Shown: piece after piece, positions 1 through 6,644 of the stretch | Position numbering within the stretch: the stretch's first letter is position 1 | How the letters are laid out: every line of letters begins with the position of its first letter | Assembly (NCBI GenBank): GCA_025060055.1 | Contig: JANXCK010000125.1 | Coordinates: forward strand, 1-9,216 | Direction: 5' to 3' | Source of the DNA: Fimbriimonadales bacterium | GTDB lineage: Bacteria > Armatimonadota > Fimbriimonadia > Fimbriimonadales > GBS-DC | DNA length: 9,216 nucleotides | Program-made: the position numbers and the translations under genes | Notes under the pieces: model-generated | What the model was told of the DNA's origin: nothing | The model's input: only the letters and a program-made list of their open reading frames with translations | Databases searched by the model: none

Positions 1-580
1 GCACGAGGATGTGCGCATCATGGACGGCGGGCGCAAGAAGTGGCTGGCGGAGGAGCGTCCTATTACAACGGAGGTGCCGACCTACCCACCGACGACCTAC
101 CGTGCGAAGGAACCCGACATGTCGCTGCGGGCGTTCTACCCGCAGGTGCTGGAGAGCCTGCATCGCCCTGAGTTCGCGTTGGTCGATGTGCGCTCGCCGC
201 AGGAGTACACGGGTGAACTGATCGCGCCTCCGGGCTTGATGGAGACGGCACAGCGCGGCGGACATATTCCTGGCGCACGCAACATCCCGTGGGCGCAGGC
301 GGTGCGCGACGACGGCACTTTCAAGCCTGTTGGGGAGCTGCGTGCCCTGTACGAGGCGCAAGGCATTACGCCTGACAAGCAGGTAATCACCTACTGCCGC
401 ATCGGCGAGCGATCTTCGCACACTTGGTTCGTCCTAAAATACCTGCTGGGCTACCCGAATGTGCGCAACTACGATGGCAGCTGGACGGAGTGGGGCAACA
501 TTGTCGGTGCGCCTATTGAGCGCGAAGTGCCCCCACGACCCCATGGTGGGGCGAGCGCGGCGCCTTGCCCGCAAGGGTAG
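1..580 (+). CDS. Thiosulfate sulfurtransferase (rhodanese), C-terminal part, 5' end outside window
   Basis: Tandem-domain rhodanese that moves a sulfane sulfur from thiosulfate to cyanide or another thiol acceptor, probably in the cytoplasm. The frame is open from base 2 ([14 protein letters not shown]), which is the end of the inactive N-terminal domain, so the true start lies upstream. The GTG at 11 is internal. The catalytic domain follows: the DVRSPQEY motif at about 182-205, GHIPGAR, and the active-site loop CRIGERS, whose Cys codon is at 395-397. The [12 protein letters not shown] stretch closely matches CysA2/SseA-type enzymes. Family members usually end just after the VGAPIE motif; here about 18 extra residues rich in Pro, Gly and Ala run to the TAG at 578. 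That tail is encoded by GC-rich stem-loop DNA and may be a read-through into repeat sequence. Family assignment is secure; the physiological acceptor is not known. Confidence 0.93.
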   Translation, partial: HEDVRIMDGGRKKWLAEERPITTEVPTYPPTTYRAKEPDMSLRAFYPQVLESLHRPEFALVDVRSPQEYTGELIAPPGLMETAQRGGHIPGARNIPWAQAVRDDGTFKPVGELRALYEAQGITPDKQVITYCRIGERSSHTWFVLKYLLGYPNVRNYDGSWTEWGNIVGAPIEREVPPRPHGGASAAPCPQG

Positions 581-585
581 TTGCC

Positions 586-661
586 CGATTCGCAAGGCGA
601 GGACAATACGACGGCGTCTCGCCGTCGCACCCGATAGGGCGGACGCTATCGCCCCGAATCG
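586..661. repeat. Composite palindromic block (three nested stems)
   Basis: A 7-bp outer inverted repeat (CGATTCG at 586-592, CGAATCG at 655-661) encloses two hairpins. The first is CGACGGCG-TCT-CGCCGTCG at 609-627, a perfect 8-bp stem. The second is CGATAG at 632-637 paired with CTATCG at 646-651. Just upstream, CCTTGC-CC-GCAAGG at 563-576 forms a further small hairpin that overlaps the end of the rhodanese gene. The CGACGGCG palindrome recurs twice near 4373-4458, so this is probably a dispersed intergenic repeat. It could also serve as a transcription end for the rhodanese gene, although no T-tract is seen. Confidence 0.6.
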
Positions 662-680
662 AGGCGGTCGTGGGCAGGGT

Positions 681-837
681 CAGGGTGTTCGAAAACTGTC
701 TTCGGGACGCGACGGCTGGCGCCGTTGCTGTGCAGACGAAGCCGACCCTCGTCGGCTCCTTAGCCCGCGCAGGCGGGCTTGGTTCGCACAGCAACGGCTT
801 GAGCCGTCTTGTCTGCAGGCATCTTTTGAACACCCTC
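681..837. mobile_element. MITE-like inverted-repeat element with 9-bp flanking direct repeat
   Basis: The ends are inverted repeats: AGGGTGTTC at 682-690 and GAACACCCT at 828-836. Homology between the arms continues inward for about 50 bp, including GACGGCT (711-717) with AGCCGTC (802-808) and a perfect 13-bp pair, 721-733 with 786-798. The centre holds two hairpins, GCCGAC-CCTC-GTCGGC at 741-756 and AGCCCGC-GCAG-GCGGGCT at 762-779. The direct repeat GGGCAGGGT flanks the element at 672-680 and 838-846, as expected of a target-site duplication. No protein-coding capacity is credible. The right flank touches the -35 box of the downstream gene. The transposase family that would move it cannot be named. 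A structured RNA or a chance array of repeats are the alternatives. Confidence 0.55.
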
Positions 838-845
838 GGGCAGGG

Positions 846-875
846 TTGACACGCTTGCATAACAAGGGGTATACT
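846..875 (+). promoter_or_regulatory. Sigma-70-type promoter of the M23 peptidase gene
   Basis: TTGACA at 846-851, 18-bp spacer, TATACT at 870-875. This is the best -35/-10 pair in the window. The expected transcription start, about 7 nt after the -10, falls on or next to the ATG at 883, so the mRNA should be leaderless. The first T of the -35 box is the last base of the 9-bp direct repeat beside the upstream inverted-repeat element. Confidence 0.75.
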
Positions 876-882
876 GCCCGCG

Positions 883-2040
883 ATGGGCGGCGCGCGACAC
901 GGAGGTTGGCTGGTGGCGTGGCTGGCGGTGCTGCTGCTCGGCTTGCCCCTCGGTGCCCAGCAGGACAAAGCGCAGCAACGCCAGAAACTGCAAAATGAGC
1001 TGCGCTCGCTTCACGGCGAAATCGGGAAGCTAAAGGGAGCCATCGACCAGAAGCGGCGCGAGGAGCGCAAAGTCCGACGCGACCTGGCGACGCTGGACTG
1101 GCAGATTACACGCGTGACGGCGCGTTTGCACGATACCCGCCTGCGACTGGCGAACGCTCGCAAGGAGCAAGCGCAGCTGGCGAAGCAGCTGGAGATGACG
1201 ACCCAGCGACTACGCCGCCGCGAGCAGCTGCTGGCGCAACGCCTGCGTGCTGCCTACAAGCGCCGCAGCGTCTCGTACCTCAGCCTGCTCACCACCGCGC
1301 GCAGCCTCAGCGAACTCAACAGCCGCAGTTTTGTGCTGCGCCAAATCGTCAAAACCGACCGCGAACTGCTGGAACAAGTGCGTGCTGACCAGCGAGCCGT
1401 CGCGCTCGCGAAAGCCAGAATGGACGCGCTTGTGCAGCACATCACAGGGCTGGAAGCCGACCTGCGCACCCAGAAAGCCGAACTGACCGACACGCAACAG
1501 GAAAAACAGGCGTTGCTCAAAGACATCTCCAGGCAGCGTGCGCTCTACGAGCGTCAGCTGGCGGAGTTGGAAGCCGAGTCGCGGGCGATTGCCCGTCGTC
1601 TGCGTGCCTTGATGGAGACGCCCAAGGGTCGCGCCCGCGCCGATCAACGCTGGTCTGGACGATTTATCCGCCCTGTGGAGGGCAGGCTGACCTCTGGCTT
1701 TGGCATGCGGGTTCACCCCATTTTCAGAGTGCGCAAGATGCACACGGGCATCGATATCGCAGCGCCTACTGGTACGCCCATCCGCGCCGCCGACTCCGGA
1801 GTGGTTGTGGAAGCGGGCTACATTCGGGGCTACGGCTACACGGTGATTATCGACCACGGAGGCGGCGTAGCGACACTCTACGCGCACTGTTCCGCAATTC
1901 TGGTCGCCGTCGGGCAGGAGGTGCAGCGCGGACAAACCATCGCCCGCGTCGGTAGCACTGGCTACTCCACTGGACCCCACCTGCACTTCGAAGTACGCGT
2001 CAACGGCGAGCCTGTGAACCCGCTGAGCTACGGCTTCTGA
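883..2040 (+). CDS. Secreted EnvC-like murein hydrolase: coiled coil plus M23 peptidase
   Basis: Peptidoglycan endopeptidase of the LytM/M23 family, likely acting outside the cytoplasmic membrane in septal or wall remodelling. Residues 1-25 form a signal peptide with a hydrophobic core (about 9-23) and a likely cut after LGA. Residues 28 to about 245 are a long Arg/Lys/Gln/Glu-rich coiled coil like that of EnvC. The M23 domain covers about 262-385. It keeps the full metal and catalytic set: H287 and D291 (HTGID), H335 (LYAH), H366 and H368 (HLHFE). Unlike E. coli EnvC, whose LytM domain is degenerate and activates amidases, this protein should therefore be catalytically competent. The ATG at 883 has no Shine-Dalgarno and lies 7 nt after the -10. 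A GTG at 913 with GGAGG upstream is an alternative start, but it would remove the charged end of the signal peptide. No ftsE/ftsX partner is in view. Confidence 0.92.
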   Translation: MGGARHGGWLVAWLAVLLLGLPLGAQQDKAQQRQKLQNELRSLHGEIGKLKGAIDQKRREERKVRRDLATLDWQITRVTARLHDTRLRLANARKEQAQLAKQLEMTTQRLRRREQLLAQRLRAAYKRRSVSYLSLLTTARSLSELNSRSFVLRQIVKTDRELLEQVRADQRAVALAKARMDALVQHITGLEADLRTQKAELTDTQQEKQALLKDISRQRALYERQLAELEAESRAIARRLRALMETPKGRARADQRWSGRFIRPVEGRLTSGFGMRVHPIFRVRKMHTGIDIAAPTGTPIRAADSGVVVEAGYIRGYGYTVIIDHGGGVATLYAHCSAILVAVGQEVQRGQTIARVGSTGYSTGPHLHFEVRVNGEPVNPLSYGF

Positions 2041-2070
2041 GAGACCGTATAGCTCGGACATTCGTGTCTA

Positions 2071-2088
2071 AGCCCTGCAGCAGGGGCT
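2071..2088. repeat. Short GC hairpin between the M23 and E1 genes
   Basis: AGCCC at 2071-2075 pairs with GGGCT at 2084-2088; the stem can extend by a TG/CA pair with one bulged G. It lies 31 nt after the M23 stop codon and could help end that transcript, but no T-run follows. It overlaps the expected -35 region of the next gene's promoter. Confidence 0.4.
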
Positions 2089-2095
2089 GAAAGCA

Positions 2096-2128
2096 GGTAT
2101 AATCCCCGCCAGCCTGCGCGAGGCAGGC
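2096..2128 (+). promoter_or_regulatory. Promoter -10 and 5'-leader hairpin of the E1 gene
   Basis: GGTATAAT at 2096-2103 holds a perfect TATAAT (2098-2103); no convincing -35 is seen at the right spacing. Transcription would begin near 2110 and give a leader of about 48 nt. The first transcribed bases form a hairpin, GCCTGC (2112-2117) with GCAGGC (2123-2128) around a 5-nt loop, which may protect the 5' end. The ribosome site AGGAGG is at 2142-2147, 10 nt before the ATG. Confidence 0.6.
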
Positions 2129-2157
2129 GCGTATAGACATCAGGAGGCACTGAGGCG

Positions 2158-4137
2158 ATGAAGCCAACGACTGTAGAGCGAGCGAGTTTCCCGAAACTGG
2201 AGCTGTTGCGCATCATGATGCTTTCACGGGAGGGCGACCGCCGCGAGGGGATACTGATGCGGCAGGGCAAAGGCTGGTTCCAAGTGCCCGGTATGGGGCA
2301 TGAGGCGCTGGCAGCGATTGCCTACCATCTGCGCCCCGACGATATTATCTTCCCGACCTATCGCGATCGCGCCCTGATGCTGGCACGGGGCATGACCACA
2401 CGCCAGATTGCGCTGGACTTTATGGCGCGTGCTGGCTCCAGCTCCGAAGGACGCAACATGCCCGCCCACTACTCTTCCAAAGCGCTGAATGTGTTCTCGG
2501 TCGCCACGCCGACAGGCTCGCAGTGTTTGCCTGCGGCGGGCGCAGCGTGGGGCATCAAGCTCGCGGGCGACGACCGCGTGGTGGTTTGCAACATCGGCGA
2601 TGCCGCTACGCGGCAGGGCGAGTTCTACGAGGCGGTGTGCTATGCAGTGCAGGAACGCCTGCCGATTGTGTTCGTCGTGGAAGATAACCAGTACGGCATC
2701 AGCACGCCTACACGCCACATGCTGCCCATGCGCCTGCACATCTTCGACGAGCGGCTCGTGACCTTTGTGAACGGGCGGTATGTGATGGAAGTGTACGAAA
2801 AGTCGGGTGAGGCAATCCGCAAAGCACGCGCAGGCGACGGTCCCACCATCCTGTGGTGCGAGATCGACCGCCTCAGCTCCCACACCAGCGCCGATGACCA
2901 CCGCGTGTACCGCTCCGCCGAGGAGATCGAAGCGATGTTCGAGCGCGATCCGATTCGGCTATTCGTGGAGCAGCTCATCGCGGAGGGTGAACTCACACAA
3001 GAACAGTACGAGCAGATGCAGGCGGAAATCGTGAAGGAAGTCGATGCCGTCTACCAAGAGGTGGAGCGCGTCCCACTGCCCGACCCCGCGTATGTGCTGG
3101 AGCATCTGTACGGCGAGCCGCCTGCTGCCTACAAGCCGTTGCCGCTGGAGGTGGAAGCGGAACCGACCACGATGGTCGCCGCCTTCAACCGCACGCTCCA
3201 CGCCGCGATGGACACCTTTGACAACATCGTCCTTTTCGGCGAGGATATCGAGGACCCGAAAGGTGGCGTGTTCGGCTTCACGAAGGGGCTTAGCACGAAG
3301 TACCCTGACCGCGTGCGCAACTCGCCCCTTGCGGAGGCGACTATCGTGGGCACTGCCGTCGGGTTAGCGGCAATCGGCTACCGCCCCGTGTTCGAGATAC
3401 AGTTTATCGACTTTATCACGCCCGGTTTTCACCAGTTGGTGTCACAAATCGCCACGCTGCGCTGGCGCAGCAAAGGCGAGTGGAAGTGCCCGATGGTGAT
3501 TTACTCGCCGTATGGTGCATACCTGCCTGCAGGCGGGATGTGGCATAGCCAGAGCAACGACGGCTGGTGGGCGCACACCCCCGGACTGCGCATCGCCATT
3601 CCCAGCACGCCCGAAGACATCGCAGGGCTGCTTTGGGCTGCTATCCAAGAGGATGACCCGACGCTATTGCTCATCCCCAAGCATATCTTTCGTGTGCGCC
3701 AGCCTGTGCAGGCGTATCGTGCTATCCCGTTCGGCAAGGCGGCGATTCGGCGCGTCGGTTCCGACGTCACCGTCGTCGCGTGGGGCAACACCCTCGAGCT
3801 GGCGTTCCAAGCGGCTGAACACTTCGAGCAACAAGGCGTCTCGCTGGAGATTATTGACCTGCGCACGCTAATCCCCTGCGACTGGGACACGATTGAGCAG
3901 TCGCTTGCCAAAACGGGCAGGCTCGTGGTGATTCACGAGGACAATCGCACCTGTGGCTTCGGGCAGGCGATTATCAGCGAGATGACCAGCGTTCCTGAGC
4001 GGTTCAACCTGCTGCTTGCGCCGCCGCAACTGGTGGCTCGCTACGATGTGCATATCCCATTCTGCCCCGAACTGGAGTATGCCGTCCTGCCTGACCTGCC
4101 GCGCGTAATTCGGGCGATTCAGACGACACTGGAGTGA
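2158..4137 (+). CDS. 2-oxoacid dehydrogenase E1 component, fused alpha and beta subunits
   Basis: Thiamine-diphosphate-dependent E1 of a pyruvate or branched-chain 2-oxoacid dehydrogenase complex. It decarboxylates the 2-oxoacid and passes the acyl group to the lipoyl arm of E2. The 659 residues hold both subunits. The alpha half covers about 1-320: GMGHEA (45-50), YRDRA (68-72), the ThDP/Mg motif from G147-D148 to N177-Q178, and the HTSADDH loop (242-248). The beta half runs from about 338: GED (361-363), the GVFGFTKGL segment, HSQ with H463, and the PGLRIAIPSTPEDIAGLL segment. A short linker at about 318-337 joins them. Usual alpha and beta chains are separate genes of about 330 residues each; single-chain forms are known in several bacteria. 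The classic GDG of the ThDP motif is GDA here. No E2 or E3 gene is adjacent, so the substrate cannot be assigned. The start has AGGAGG 10 nt upstream. The TGA stop is followed at once by TAA and lies inside the left arm of an inverted repeat. Confidence 0.9.
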   Translation: MKPTTVERASFPKLELLRIMMLSREGDRREGILMRQGKGWFQVPGMGHEALAAIAYHLRPDDIIFPTYRDRALMLARGMTTRQIALDFMARAGSSSEGRNMPAHYSSKALNVFSVATPTGSQCLPAAGAAWGIKLAGDDRVVVCNIGDAATRQGEFYEAVCYAVQERLPIVFVVEDNQYGISTPTRHMLPMRLHIFDERLVTFVNGRYVMEVYEKSGEAIRKARAGDGPTILWCEIDRLSSHTSADDHRVYRSAEEIEAMFERDPIRLFVEQLIAEGELTQEQYEQMQAEIVKEVDAVYQEVERVPLPDPAYVLEHLYGEPPAAYKPLPLEVEAEPTTMVAAFNRTLHAAMDTFDNIVLFGEDIEDPKGGVFGFTKGLSTKYPDRVRNSPLAEATIVGTAVGLAAIGYRPVFEIQFIDFITPGFHQLVSQIATLRWRSKGEWKCPMVIYSPYGAYLPAGGMWHSQSNDGWWAHTPGLRIAIPSTPEDIAGLLWAAIQEDDPTLLLIPKHIFRVRQPVQAYRAIPFGKAAIRRVGSDVTVVAWGNTLELAFQAAEHFEQQGVSLEIIDLRTLIPCDWDTIEQSLAKTGRLVVIHEDNRTCGFGQAIISEMTSVPERFNLLLAPPQLVARYDVHIPFCPELEYAVLPDLPRVIRAIQTTLE

Positions 4138-4293
4138 TAAGTGCCTCGACGATTAAGTCGTCCCGTTTCACCACCCTCACCCCCGTCCCCTCTCCCAAAG
4201 GGAGAGGGGGAAAAACACCCCTCTCCCTTTGGGAGAGGGGGCAAGGGGGGTGAGGGTCAAAAAGGGGGCTTTTAACTTCTGAGGCACTTATCA
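4135..4293. repeat. Nested inverted-repeat element, possible bidirectional terminator or MITE-like repeat
   Basis: The outer arms are a perfect 13-bp inverted repeat, TGATAAGTGCCTC (4135-4147) and GAGGCACTTATCA (4281-4293). Inside lies a second, near-perfect inverted repeat of about 37 bp per arm (4173-4209 with 4218-4257) around a short A-rich loop. Each inner arm is itself a palindrome, CCCCTCTCCC-AAA-GGGAGAGGGG and its partner, so the block can extrude as a cruciform. The CCCTCACCCC/CTCTCCC type of repeat is widespread between bacterial genes. The left outer arm contains the E1 stop codon. No flanking direct repeat is evident. In this convergent gap it would block transcription from both sides. 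Confidence 0.7.
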
Positions 4294-4372
4294 ATCGACT
4301 TTGCGGACGCCGACGCGACGCAGAATGCGCTCGTAGCGTCAGCGTCCCGCTGGCGAATGGCGTCATCGGAGG

Positions 4373-4458
4373 CGACGGCGAGACACCGTCGTACCTGACA
4401 CAGAAAGCTGCCCTGCAACCCGCAGGGCGCGGCCAGTGCGACGGCGTTTTGCCGTCGC
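4373..4458. repeat. Two further copies of the CGACGGCG palindrome, with a hairpin between
   Basis: The first copy is at 4373-4391, CGACGGCG-AGA-CACCGTCG with one mismatched pair, and reads as the reverse complement of the copy at 609-627 (loop TCT against AGA). The second is at 4438-4458, GCGACGGC and GCCGTCGC around a 5-nt loop. Between them CCCTGC (4411-4416) and GCAGGG (4422-4427) form another hairpin. The rest of 4294-4500 has no credible gene; it is GC-rich and full of GCGTC/GACGC words. AGGC-GATT-GCCT at 4490-4501 touches the stop codon of the peptidase gene. Confidence 0.6.
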
Positions 4459-4500
4459 CTGCAACAGCAAACGCCATCGCACCTTATTCAGGCGATTGCC

Positions 4501-6567
4501 TCAGCACCCTACGCCGAAGTTAAGCAGCACGATCAAGAGGTCAGCGTCGTTCACCGTGCCGTCGCGGTTCAGGTCTTCAAGTCTGCCCACGCTGGTTGCG
4601 CCGAAATTCAAGAGCACCTGCAGCAGGTCTTGATCGTTTACGCAGCCGTCAGCATTCACATCCCCTGCACGGCGCGTGTCTTGGATGCGGAAGTTGCCAG
4701 GATTCGGGCTGTAGAACACATGCCCAACCGCTTCCACGATGATTCGAGCGCGAGTACTGACCACATTCGGCACGCTGACTGTCTCGACGCCGTCATTAGG
4801 CGTGTTCGCCTTCAATACAATCAGGTTGCCTTGCTCGTAGTCCAGCCCACCGTTAAGCGAGAGCAAAATGTTCACTGTGGACGCAATATTGCCTCCGCCC
4901 ACCTGCCAGAAGACGGGGCGCGTGTCGCCGACATTCCAGACTGCGCCGCTGGCAGGTTGCGTGACGCGAAACGCTGCACCGTTCACATTAACTTGCGTGG
5001 TAGCGATTCCAACTCCACCGCCCCCAGCGCGATTGTCGCGCACGGTGCAGCGGAAAGTCATCGTGCGATTCGTAGTGGGCAGAGTCTCCCAGCGGTCTGT
5101 GGTGTTGTTCATCACGGTTTGCAGGCTTGGGAAGAAGCGCGTGGGGCTTGGCGAGGGTAGGCGCGAGCGGAACAGAGGGTCTGGATCGTACTGTTCCCAG
5201 CAGTAAGTAAGCGTGTCGCCATCGGGGTCATTCGCAACGGCAGTGAGGCGGAACGGCGTGCTTTGAGGAATGCGCACTTGCGCAGGCGCGTTCACGCTCG
5301 GCAAATTGTTCGGAATCGTTTCGCGGAAAGCGCACGAGTTGCCTACGCTGCCCGCTGTGAAGCTCAACACTTCCGTGATGTTGTGCGTGTGGAAATAGGG
5401 GTCGGAGTTGGACTGCAGGTTATCACTTCCGCAAATGCCTGCATATGCCATGATCGTGCTGCCGCTGCCAGGTTCATATGGGTACGGACCTGAACTCCCG
5501 CCGCACGAACGGAAAGTGTGGTTGCCGCCGAACTGGTGTCCCAGCTCGTGAGCCACATAGTCGATATCGAACGCATCACCGCGTGGCACCAGCAGGCTTG
5601 ATACGCCCTGCGCTTTCTGCCCCGCGCGGCACACAATCCCGATACCGCCTGCGTATCCACCCAAGTCGGCACGGTGCAGCAGATGCCCTACATCGTAGTT
5701 CGCCGATCCCAGCGTTGAGTCGAGAGCGGTTTGGTTCTGCGCGCCGAAATTGAAAAACCCTCCCGAGAATGGGTCGGTGTTCGGGTTGGGATAGGCGCGG
5801 ATATAGACCAGACGGAGACGCACGCAGAAATCGTTCTCGTACACGCCGTTCACACGGTTTATCGTCGTTACAACCTGCGCCTCCGCCTGCGCAACCCCAC
5901 CAAAATACTGCGTGTACTCGCCTGTCGTGTTCACAGCGAGGCGATAAGTGCGCCGAGTCTGCCCTGAAAGTGGGTCGAAGCTCGGCTCAAAGCCTGAGTC
6001 GTCCAACTCGGCTTTCTCGTGAAGGTGGCATGGTGGGCGGCGGCGAATCGAGTCGCGCCGATCGTAGCAGATGTAGATGCCTGGCGCTTCAGGTCCGTAG
6101 GGGTCAACAAAGCTCGCACCCTCCGGCGTCAGCACCATCGAGTGGAAGCCGTTGGGCGTGAAGTCCAATCGCGCTACCGCGACAGGGTTGTCTATGCCCT
6201 GAGCAACGAAGGTCTTGATGTCGGGGTAGCGCGTCGCCAGTTCAGGCGACAGAATCGGCGATTCGACCACTGCGAAGCGCTGAAAGCTTCCGTCGGGCAT
6301 CGGCAGGCTAATCACCACATGGCTGTGACGCGCGGCGACCGTGCGCTCATGGGGCGCATCCCACAAAAGGCGACGCATGCGCACCTCGTCAAGGCGATAG
6401 ACTCGATACGCACGCAGTTCAGACACCAAATCGTAACCTTGCCCTGCAGTTGTTGCAGGCAAAGGTGCTGCCTCCCAAAGCGAATCCTGCGAACGCTGAG
6501 CCGTCGCGGTGAGCAAAGCGAGCGCCAACAGACTCAGCACAACACACAACTTCCTTCTCCCGTGCAT
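4501..6567 (-). CDS. Secreted reprolysin-like zinc metallopeptidase with C-terminal dockerin-type module
   Basis: Exported protease, 688 residues. Residues 1-23 are a signal peptide (basic MHGRRK, then a Leu/Ala-rich core). About 30-195 resembles an M12B-type propeptide; C180 in PPCHLHE, near its end, might act as a cysteine switch (inference). The catalytic domain covers about 205-410, with the zinc motif HELGHQFGGNH (H340, E341, H344, H350) and a Met-turn at M373 (TIMAY). Next come an Ig/cadherin-like segment rich in DPDGDTLTYCWEQYDPDP and a beta domain (about 540-630) resembling those found in secreted surface proteins. Two EF-hand dockerin-type repeats close the protein, D636-VNADG and D665-LNRDG, each followed by a VLLNFG helix. 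The start is backed by GGGAGGTGAT 5 nt upstream. It converges on the E1 gene. Its substrate is unknown. Family placement is firm for the catalytic part, weaker for the middle domains. Confidence 0.88.
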   Translation of the reverse strand: MHGRRKLCVVLSLLALALLTATAQRSQDSLWEAAPLPATTAGQGYDLVSELRAYRVYRLDEVRMRRLLWDAPHERTVAARHSHVVISLPMPDGSFQRFAVVESPILSPELATRYPDIKTFVAQGIDNPVAVARLDFTPNGFHSMVLTPEGASFVDPYGPEAPGIYICYDRRDSIRRRPPCHLHEKAELDDSGFEPSFDPLSGQTRRTYRLAVNTTGEYTQYFGGVAQAEAQVVTTINRVNGVYENDFCVRLRLVYIRAYPNPNTDPFSGGFFNFGAQNQTALDSTLGSANYDVGHLLHRADLGGYAGGIGIVCRAGQKAQGVSSLLVPRGDAFDIDYVAHELGHQFGGNHTFRSCGGSSGPYPYEPGSGSTIMAYAGICGSDNLQSNSDPYFHTHNITEVLSFTAGSVGNSCAFRETIPNNLPSVNAPAQVRIPQSTPFRLTAVANDPDGDTLTYCWEQYDPDPLFRSRLPSPSPTRFFPSLQTVMNNTTDRWETLPTTNRTMTFRCTVRDNRAGGGGVGIATTQVNVNGAAFRVTQPASGAVWNVGDTRPVFWQVGGGNIASTVNILLSLNGGLDYEQGNLIVLKANTPNDGVETVSVPNVVSTRARIIVEAVGHVFYSPNPGNFRIQDTRRAGDVNADGCVNDQDLLQVLLNFGATSVGRLEDLNRDGTVNDADLLIVLLNFGVGC

Positions 6568-6572
6568 GGCGT

Positions 6573-6591
6573 ATCACCTCCCTGTATTATA
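6573..6591 (-). promoter_or_regulatory. -10 box and strong ribosome site of the peptidase gene
   Basis: Read on the minus strand, TATAAT (6591-6586) is followed after only 3-4 nt by GGGAGGTGAT (6582-6573), which is almost fully complementary to the 16S 3' end. The ATG is 5 nt further on. With a normal initiation distance the mRNA would begin inside or right at the ribosome site, so the leader would be about 12 nt. No clear -35 is visible. Confidence 0.6.
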
Positions 6592-6644
6592 GCCCATCTT
6601 GCTCTCTACTGGGCTTAGAGACTGCTTAACAGACGGCTGGAGTC

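Noticed and set aside
581..840. CRISPR array or tRNA gene in the first gap
   Set aside because: Repeats are inverted and unequal rather than direct with regular spacers, and none of the folds has a tRNA anticodon arm, T-arm motif and acceptor together.
513..968. Minus-strand open frame over the MITE-like element
   Set aside because: The open frame comes from GC-rich inverted repeats; the two arms give related peptide fragments, which reflects the repeats rather than a protein.
459..998. Plus-strand open frame (179 codons) across the repeat-rich gap
   Set aside because: Arg-rich translation of stem-loop DNA that overlaps both the rhodanese and M23 genes; no ribosome site.
1210..2061. Long minus-strand open frame (283 codons) opposite the M23 gene
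   Set aside because: It is the antisense shadow of a gene with clear M23 motifs, and its translation has no recognisable domain or credible start.
2224..2901. Minus-strand open frame (225 codons) opposite the E1 alpha half
   Set aside because: Antisense shadow of a strongly conserved coding region; composition is rich in His and Arg as expected of an opposite-strand artefact.
2158..4137. Two separate E1 alpha and beta genes
   Set aside because: The frame is uninterrupted from 2158 to 4137, with no stop and no convincing internal ribosome site at the domain junction near 3160.
6019..6618. Plus-strand open frame (199 codons) opposite the peptidase N-terminus
   Set aside because: It lies over the signal peptide and propeptide of the peptidase, which has a strong ribosome site and promoter; no domain was recognised in the plus-strand frame.
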